DNA from: Gammaproteobacteria bacterium
GTDB lineage: Bacteria > Pseudomonadota > Gammaproteobacteria > SZUA-229
Reading direction: 5' to 3'
NCBI GenBank assembly: GCA_027858635.1
Contig: JAQICG010000271.1
Span: 1-9,723, forward strand
Length of the DNA stretch: 9,723 nt
Both the position numbers and the translations under genes were made by a program. The notes beneath the pieces are model-generated. The model made no database searches, had not been told where the DNA came from, and was given only the letters and a program-made list of their open reading frames with translations. This document shows positions 5,792 to 9,723 of this stretch, piece after piece (positions within the stretch are counted from its first letter, which is position 1; each line of letters begins with the position of its first letter).

Positions 5792-7468
5792 ATGGCCAAT
5801 GACAACAAACGCAAATTTTCCTCCATTATTGTCGACGGGGTTGCGCAGGCACCCAGTCGCGCGATGCTGCATGCTGTCGGCTTCAGTGATGACGATTTCA
5901 GGAAGCCGCAGGTGGGCATTGCCTCGACCTGGAGCATGGTCACGCCCTGCAACATGCACATCAACAAGCTGGCCGACGATGCCGCTCAGGGTGTGAATGG
6001 CAGCGGCGGCAAGAGCGTAATTTTTAACACCATCACCGTCTCCGACGGTATTTCCATGGGCACGCCGGGCATGCGTTATTCGCTGGTCTCGCGTGAGGTG
6101 ATCGCCGATTCGATCGAAACCGTGGTCGGTGCGCAGGGCTTTGACGGCGTAGTGGCGATTGGCGGCTGCGATAAGAATATGCCGGGCTGCATGATCGGCC
6201 TGTCACGTCTGGATCGCCCCTCCATATTTGTCTACGGCGGCACCATTAAGCCGGGCGCACACCGTCGCGATATCGTCTCGGTGTTTGAAGCGGTGGGCGC
6301 GCGTTCGGCGAACAAGATCACCGATGCGGAATTAAAAGAGGTGGAAGACACCGCGATTCCGGGACCCGGTTCGTGCGGCGGCATGTACACCGCCAACACC
6401 ATGGCGTCGGCGATCGAAGCGCTGGGCATGAGCCTGCCCAACAGCTCGGCGCAGGAAGCGGTCTCCTACGACAAGGAAGCGGATTGCCGCCGCGCCGGTG
6501 AAGCGGTGATGAATCTGATCGACAAAGACCTCAAGCCCAGCGACATCATGACGCGCAACTCTTTCGAAAACGCCATCACCGTGGTCATCGCCATTGGCGG
6601 TTCGACCAATGCGGTGCTGCATTTGCTGGCCATGGCGCATTCAGCCAACGTCAAGCTGGAGCTGGATGATTTCACCCGCATCGGTGCTAAAGTGCCGGTG
6701 CTGGCGGATGTCAAACCCAGCGGCAAATATCTGATGTCCGAACTGATCGAAATCGGCGGCATTCAGCCGCTGATGAAAGTGCTGCTGGATGTCGGCCTGC
6801 TGCACGGTGACTGCATGACGGTCACCGGCAAAACCATGGCGGAGAATCTGGCCGAGGTGAACCCCTATCCCGAAGGCCAGGACATCATTCACAAGCTGGA
6901 AAATCCGATCAAGAAAGACAGCCATCTGGTGGTGCTCTACGGCAATCTGGCGCCGACCGGCGCGGTGGCGAAAATCTCCGGCAAGGAAGGCCTGCTGTTC
7001 AGCGGCAATGCCCGCGTGTTTGAATCGGAAGAGGCGGCGCTGGCGGCGATTCTCGATGGCACCGTGGTTAAAAAGGATGTCATCGTCATTCGCCACGAAG
7101 GTCCGGTTGGCGGCCCCGGCATGCGCGAAATGCTGAGCCCGACCGGCGCGATTATGGGTAAAGGCATGGGCAAGGATGTGGCGCTGATTACCGATGGCCG
7201 TTTCTCCGGCGGCAGTCACGGCTTTGTGGTGGGTCACGTCACCCCGGAAGCGGCGGTGGGTGGCCCCATCGCCATCGTCAAAGATGGCGATCCGATTACG
7301 ATCGATGCGGAAAACAGAGCGATCACACTGGGCATTCCCGAGCAGGAAATCGAAACACGTCTTGCCGCATGGGTGGCACCGCCAATTAAGGAAAATCGTG
7401 GCATTCTGGCCAAATACGCCAGACTGGTAGGTTCCGCCTCAGAAGGTGCCGTGACTGACAAGTTCTAG
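5792..7468 (+). CDS. ilvD: dihydroxy-acid dehydratase
   Basis: IlvD dehydrates 2,3-dihydroxyisovalerate and 2,3-dihydroxy-3-methylvalerate to the 2-keto acids that lead to valine, leucine and isoleucine, using Mg2+ and an Fe-S cluster in the cytosol. The 558-residue product carries the three cluster cysteines expected for the family: Cys53 (TPCNMH), Cys126 (GGCDKNMPGC) and Cys195 (PGSCGGMYTANTM). It also has the Mg-binding region TVSDGISMGTPGMRYSL (82-98), Lys128 as the candidate carbamylated lysine, and DGRFSGGSHG (468-477) with the likely catalytic Ser472. Its length places it with the shorter, typically [2Fe-2S], class rather than the roughly 616-residue E. coli [4Fe-4S] type. That cluster type is inferred from length and family. 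The C-terminal domain with GPGMREM (441-447) is complete. It stands alone, with no other ilv gene in the window. Confidence 0.97.
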   Translation: MANDNKRKFSSIIVDGVAQAPSRAMLHAVGFSDDDFRKPQVGIASTWSMVTPCNMHINKLADDAAQGVNGSGGKSVIFNTITVSDGISMGTPGMRYSLVSREVIADSIETVVGAQGFDGVVAIGGCDKNMPGCMIGLSRLDRPSIFVYGGTIKPGAHRRDIVSVFEAVGARSANKITDAELKEVEDTAIPGPGSCGGMYTANTMASAIEALGMSLPNSSAQEAVSYDKEADCRRAGEAVMNLIDKDLKPSDIMTRNSFENAITVVIAIGGSTNAVLHLLAMAHSANVKLELDDFTRIGAKVPVLADVKPSGKYLMSELIEIGGIQPLMKVLLDVGLLHGDCMTVTGKTMAENLAEVNPYPEGQDIIHKLENPIKKDSHLVVLYGNLAPTGAVAKISGKEGLLFSGNARVFESEEAALAAILDGTVVKKDVIVIRHEGPVGGPGMREMLSPTGAIMGKGMGKDVALITDGRFSGGSHGFVVGHVTPEAAVGGPIAIVKDGDPITIDAENRAITLGIPEQEIETRLAAWVAPPIKENRGILAKYARLVGSASEGAVTDKF

Positions 7469-7591
7469 CTTCGCGGATGTTGTTTTCAGGTGTGTTTAAG
7501 AGTGTCGCCCTTGCGCCAAAAAACGGTGCGGGGTATTTGCCGGCAGCCTCCTGGTGTGGGTCAGCTGGATAGTTTTAAATGTTATTGATTG

Positions 7592-7630
7592 AAAAATAAA
7601 AAAGGCGACTTCTGTAAAGAAAGTCGCCTT
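7592..7630 (-). terminator. intrinsic terminator, strong on the minus strand, usable for ilvD
   Basis: AAGGCGACTT (7602-7611) and AAGTCGCCTT (7621-7630) form a perfect 10-bp stem with a nine-base loop. On the minus strand the stem is followed by TTTT-A-TTTTT (from 7601 down to 7592), a classic U tract. On the plus strand only ATAATTT follows, so termination of ilvD is possible but weaker. The better fit to the minus strand is one of the main reasons for proposing a minus-strand transcript here. Confidence 0.8.
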
Positions 7631-7843
7631 ATAATTTAACACTGGCCTCCATGGCTTTTTATTTTTTGTTTCCGTAACTGCGGAATAATATATTTCCTAC
7701 TATTCCCAAATCGATTCTGTGTTAACGCTGAGCTTGCCTAACTGATTACGGTTCCATTTACCAGTTTTATATAAAGGTATCTTACTTGCATAATACGCAT
7801 TTAATTTTAACGTTTTATTTATAAATGCGCATTTGAATTATGC
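7592..7843 (-). ncRNA. candidate structured small RNA of about 250 nt
   Basis: A promoter-like sequence at 7849-7878 points left and predicts a 5' end near 7841-7844. A strong terminator ends the unit at 7592. Starting at the predicted 5' end, GCATAAT (7843-7837) can pair with ATTATGC (7794-7788). Inside that, GCGCATTT (7830-7823) pairs with AAATGCGT (7802-7795), making a two-part 5' stem-loop. Further on, CCGTAAT (7751-7745) pairs with GTTACGG (7678-7672), enclosing a smaller hairpin, GGAATAG (7706-7700) with TTATTCC (7688-7682). No normal coding frame fits: the longest open frame (7700-7837, 45 codons) has no ATG, GTG or TTG start, and an ATG frame from about 7800 gives only 20 codons. It does not resemble 6S RNA, tmRNA, SRP RNA or RNase P RNA as far as I can judge. 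No expression evidence exists. Confidence 0.5.
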
Positions 7844-8102
7844 TCGTTACTATAAGATGTGTATTGGTGCTGAGTCAAGTACTGTATATTGTATATTATA
7901 ACAAAATTTTTTTTCAAAAAACCTGTGGATAAAAGTGAAAAAGAACGGCTATAACAAGTGCTTATGACTTACAAGGATAGCTAATTTAGAACATTAGGAT
8001 TTAATGATGTATGAATTTTTTATGAATTTGTTCCCGTGTTTCAGAAATAAATGTCAATTTTTATCAGGGCATGATTTTTCAGTGTGCGCTTCATCGAAGA
8101 GT
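7844..8102. other. AT-rich intergenic stretch with a DnaA-box match
   Basis: Apart from the small-RNA promoter there is no gene here. TGTGGATAA at 7924-7932 is a perfect match to the DnaA box (reverse complement TTATCCACA), next to T8 and A6 runs at about 7905-7920. TGTATAT occurs twice in direct succession at about 7883-7896. No other DnaA box, gene or iteron cluster is seen, so an origin is not supported. Confidence 0.4.
7849..7878 (-). promoter_or_regulatory. sigma70-type promoter for the candidate small RNA
   Basis: On the minus strand, TTGACT (7878-7873) and TATAGT (7854-7849) each match the sigma70 consensus at five of six positions, with an 18-base spacer. Upstream of the -35, from about 7882 to 7920, the DNA is almost entirely A and T, with A and T runs resembling an UP element. 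The predicted start is near 7841-7844, at the base of the 5' stem-loop. Confidence 0.6.
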
Positions 8103-8182
8103 AAAAAACATAGTTGGCAGTTGGCAGTTAAAAGCTTTTAACTACTACTGCCAACTGCCAACTGCCTACTGCCAACTATGTT
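8103..8182 (-). terminator. family A repeat, full palindromic copy, likely purD terminator
   Basis: The most complete family A element. Its ends AACATAGTTGGCAG (8107-8120) and CTGCCAACTATGTT (8169-8182) are perfect reverse complements, and its centre AGTTAAAAGCTTTTAACT (8126-8143) is a perfect 18-bp palindrome. The left arm has two TTGGCAG units; the right arm has about four reverse-complement units, one altered to CTGCCTA, so the arms differ by slippage-like unit number. It ends exactly where the purD stop codon begins (8183-8185). On the minus strand the hairpin is followed by six T residues (8108-8103), so it probably terminates purD. Confidence 0.7.
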
Positions 8183-9466
8183 TTACTTTTCCCGTGCGAT
8201 TGCGCGATGGCCGATGTCGGTTCTGTAGTACACGTCCTGCCATGAAATCTTGTTGACCACTTCGTAGGCTCTGGCCTGGGCATCGGTGACTGAATCGCCG
8301 AGCGCGCAGACGCACAGCACGCGACCGCCGCTGGTAACGACCTGGCCGTCTTTTTCGGCGGTGCCGGCGTGGAAGATTTTGCTGGTGACATTGTCGGCGC
8401 TGTCCAGTCCGCTGATGAGATCGCCCATGCGGTAGTCATCGGGATAACCGCCTGCGGCCAGCACCACGCTGATGGCGGTGCGTTCATCCCAGTCGATGCT
8501 GGCGCTGTCGAGCTTGCCGTTCAGCGCCTGCAGGCAATGTTCCACCAGGTCGGATTTCAGGCGCATCATGATCGGCTGGGTTTCGGGGTCGCCGAAGCGC
8601 ACGTTGTATTCCAGCACCTTGGGTGTGCCATCCTTGTCGATCATCACCCCGGCATAGAGAAAGCCGGTGTAGTCATTGCCTTCGGCGGCCATGCCGTCAA
8701 CGGTGGGACGAATCACTTCCTTCATGATGCGGTCGTGGATTTCCGGGGTGACCACCGGTGCCGGTGAATACGCGCCCATGCCGCCGGTGTTGGGGCCGAG
8801 ATCGCCGTTGTCGCGGGCCTTGTGATCCTGCGAGGTCGCCATCGGCAAAATGTTTTTGCCATCGACCATGCAGATGAAGCTGGCTTCTTCGCCGAACAGG
8901 AATTCTTCGATCACCACCCGCGCGCCGGCATCACCGAAGCGGTTGCCGGAGAGCATGTCCCTGACCGCGCTGATGGCTTCGCCTTCGGAATGGGCCAGAA
9001 TCACGCCTTTGCCTGCGGCCAGGCCATCGGCCTTGACCACCAGCGGCGCACCACGCTGTTTGATGTAGGCGATGGCTTCAGCTTCATCGACGAAGTTGGC
9101 GTAGTCGGCGGTGGGGATATGGTGGCGCGCCAGAAAATCCTTGGTGAAGGCTTTCGAACCTTCCAGCTGCGCCGCGCCCTTGCTCGGGCCGAAGGCTTTC
9201 AGGCCGGCAGCGGCGAAAGCATCGACAATGCCCGCCACCAGCGCGGCTTCCGGGCCGACGATGGTCAGGCCGACGTCGTTGTTTTGGGCAAAGTCGAGCA
9301 GCGCGGGGATATCTTCAGCGCCAATGTTGATGTTCTCGATGTTCTCTTCCAGCGCGGTGCCGGCATTGCCGGGGGCAACATATACATGCTCAACTTTGGG
9401 CGACTGAGCGGCTTTCCAGGCGAGGGCGTGTTCGCGACCACCACCACCAACGATAAGAACTTTCAT
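8183..9466 (-). CDS. purD: phosphoribosylamine-glycine ligase (GAR synthetase)
   Basis: PurD joins 5-phosphoribosylamine and glycine with ATP to form GAR, the second step of de novo purine synthesis, in the cytosol. The 427-residue product is full length: an N-terminal Rossmann-like domain with VGGGGREHAL (6-15), PGNAG (32-36) and VGPEAAL (70-76). The ATP-grasp domain has VVKADGLAAGKGV (143-155), SQDHKARDNGDLGPNTGGMGAYSP (212-235) and the metal-binding EYNVRFGDPE (286-295). The C-terminal domain has VVLAAGGYP (334-342) and GGRVLCV (380-386). AGGA lies six bases before the ATG and supports the start. In many proteobacteria purD follows purH. Here the 257 bases upstream to the window edge hold only non-coding DNA and repeat B, so purD appears to begin its own transcript unless purH lies beyond the edge. 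Confidence 0.97.
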   Translation of the reverse strand: MKVLIVGGGGREHALAWKAAQSPKVEHVYVAPGNAGTALEENIENINIGAEDIPALLDFAQNNDVGLTIVGPEAALVAGIVDAFAAAGLKAFGPSKGAAQLEGSKAFTKDFLARHHIPTADYANFVDEAEAIAYIKQRGAPLVVKADGLAAGKGVILAHSEGEAISAVRDMLSGNRFGDAGARVVIEEFLFGEEASFICMVDGKNILPMATSQDHKARDNGDLGPNTGGMGAYSPAPVVTPEIHDRIMKEVIRPTVDGMAAEGNDYTGFLYAGVMIDKDGTPKVLEYNVRFGDPETQPIMMRLKSDLVEHCLQALNGKLDSASIDWDERTAISVVLAAGGYPDDYRMGDLISGLDSADNVTSKIFHAGTAEKDGQVVTSGGRVLCVCALGDSVTDAQARAYEVVNKISWQDVYYRTDIGHRAIAREK

Positions 9467-9513
9467 TGTTTATCCTGTGACTGAATTCATTAAGGATGGG
9501 ATTTTATCGTGTT

Positions 9514-9541
9514 GGGAGGAGGGGGGGTAGGATAAATCCTA
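9514..9541. promoter_or_regulatory. G-tract and small palindrome upstream of purD
   Basis: GGGAGGAGGGGGGG (9514-9527) runs directly into the perfect palindrome TAGGAT-AA-ATCCTA (9528-9541), 48-75 bases upstream of the purD start. The palindrome could be an operator, and the G run could form a two- or imperfect three-tier quadruplex. On the minus strand a GATAAAAT between these and purD is a possible -10, but no matching -35 is seen. Function is speculative. Confidence 0.3.
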
Positions 9542-9549
9542 TTTAATTC

Positions 9550-9718
9550 GTCCACAGATGAACACAGATAAACGCAGATGAAAAGCCAAAAACGACAGTC
9601 CGCGAAAAACGCCAAGGACGCCAAAAAAACGTTTAATTTATTATTATTTTGCCTTTTTCGCGTCCTTGGCGTTTTTCGCGGATCAAAGATTTGTTTTTAT
9701 CTGCGTTTATCTGTGGAC
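9550..9718. repeat. family B inverted-repeat element, copy 2
   Basis: The ends GTCCACAGAT (9550-9559) and ATCTGTGGAC (9709-9718) are perfect inverted repeats. The left side then has 10-bp tandem units (CCACAGATGA, ACACAGATAA, ACGCAGATGA at 9552-9581), mirrored on the right by TTATCTGCGT and TTATCTGTGG. Inner arms CCGCGAAAAACGCCAAGGACGC (9600-9621) and its near-perfect complement (about 9660-9681) flank a 38-base, mostly A/T centre. It has no coding capacity. It resembles a MITE- or REP-like dispersed repeat. Copy 1 lies about 7 kb away. Confidence 0.85.
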
Positions 9719-9723
9719 CAAAT

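Noticed and set aside
6641..7237. Leftward 198-codon frame opposite ilvD
   Set aside because: His- and Gln-rich composition typical of an antisense shadow; ilvD motifs are complete on the plus strand.
7882..7900. LexA-like CTGTATAT
   Set aside because: Only one half-site; no ACAG at the proper spacing.
7924..7932. Replication origin at the DnaA box
   Set aside because: A single box without other boxes, iterons, or dnaA, dnaN or gidA neighbours.
8071..8256. Rightward 61-codon frame across the family A repeat
   Set aside because: Its residues (QLPTAYCQL and similar) come from the repeat units and it runs into the reverse strand of purD.
8822..9484. Long rightward frame of 220 codons opposite purD
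   Set aside because: It is the shadow of purD, which has complete family motifs and a ribosome binding site on the minus strand.

Overview
The window looks like chromosomal DNA of a gammaproteobacterium, species not identified. The basis is a paired PA2779-family/PA2778-family locus (known from Pseudomonas), an E. coli-length two-domain ArgA, and NadC, IlvD and PurD with ordinary proteobacterial motifs. Housekeeping genes are moderately GC-rich; the left end and the gap between ilvD and purD are strikingly AT-rich. No transposase, integrase, tRNA, rRNA or CRISPR array was found.

Layout. Positions 1-38 appear to hold the last codons of an upstream gene. After an AT-rich gap comes a rightward run of small envelope proteins: a possible 38-residue one-helix peptide (340-456), a DUF3185-type two-helix protein (477-686), a GlsB/YeaQ/YmgE-type membrane protein (702-953), a secreted PA2779-family protein (1058-1444) and a C39-like cysteine peptidase lipoprotein with TPRs (1464-2429). 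A leftward block follows: argA (4330-5673), nadC (3481-4329, touching argA) and a PlsC-like acyltransferase (2626-3399). ilvD (5792-7468) is divergent from argA. purD (8183-9466) is leftward and convergent with ilvD.

The non-coding DNA is the less ordinary part. Family A is a palindrome built from 7-bp TTGGCAG units. It occurs three times (2434, 3430, 8107), each time within a few bases to about 50 bases of a stop codon. Family B is a long inverted repeat of the cgcgtccttggcg...cgccaaggacgcg type with 10-bp tandem units at its ends. It occurs at 2456-2646 and 9550-9718. The first B copy abuts a half-copy of A, carries a 69-bp insert between 8-bp direct repeats, and supplies the last codons and stop of the acyltransferase gene.

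The best candidate for something undescribed is on the minus strand at about 7592-7843. A good sigma70-type promoter with an AT-rich upstream element is followed by a possible 5' stem-loop, internal inverted repeats and a perfect 10-bp terminator hairpin with a U tract. No credible protein-coding frame lies between. This reads as a structured small RNA of about 250 nt between ilvD and purD.

The metabolic genes belong to separate pathways (arginine, NAD, branched-chain amino acids, purines, phospholipids), so their adjacency does not by itself define a system. The small-membrane-protein and peptidase cluster is a more coherent unit, possibly concerned with the envelope or stress, but its function is inferred.
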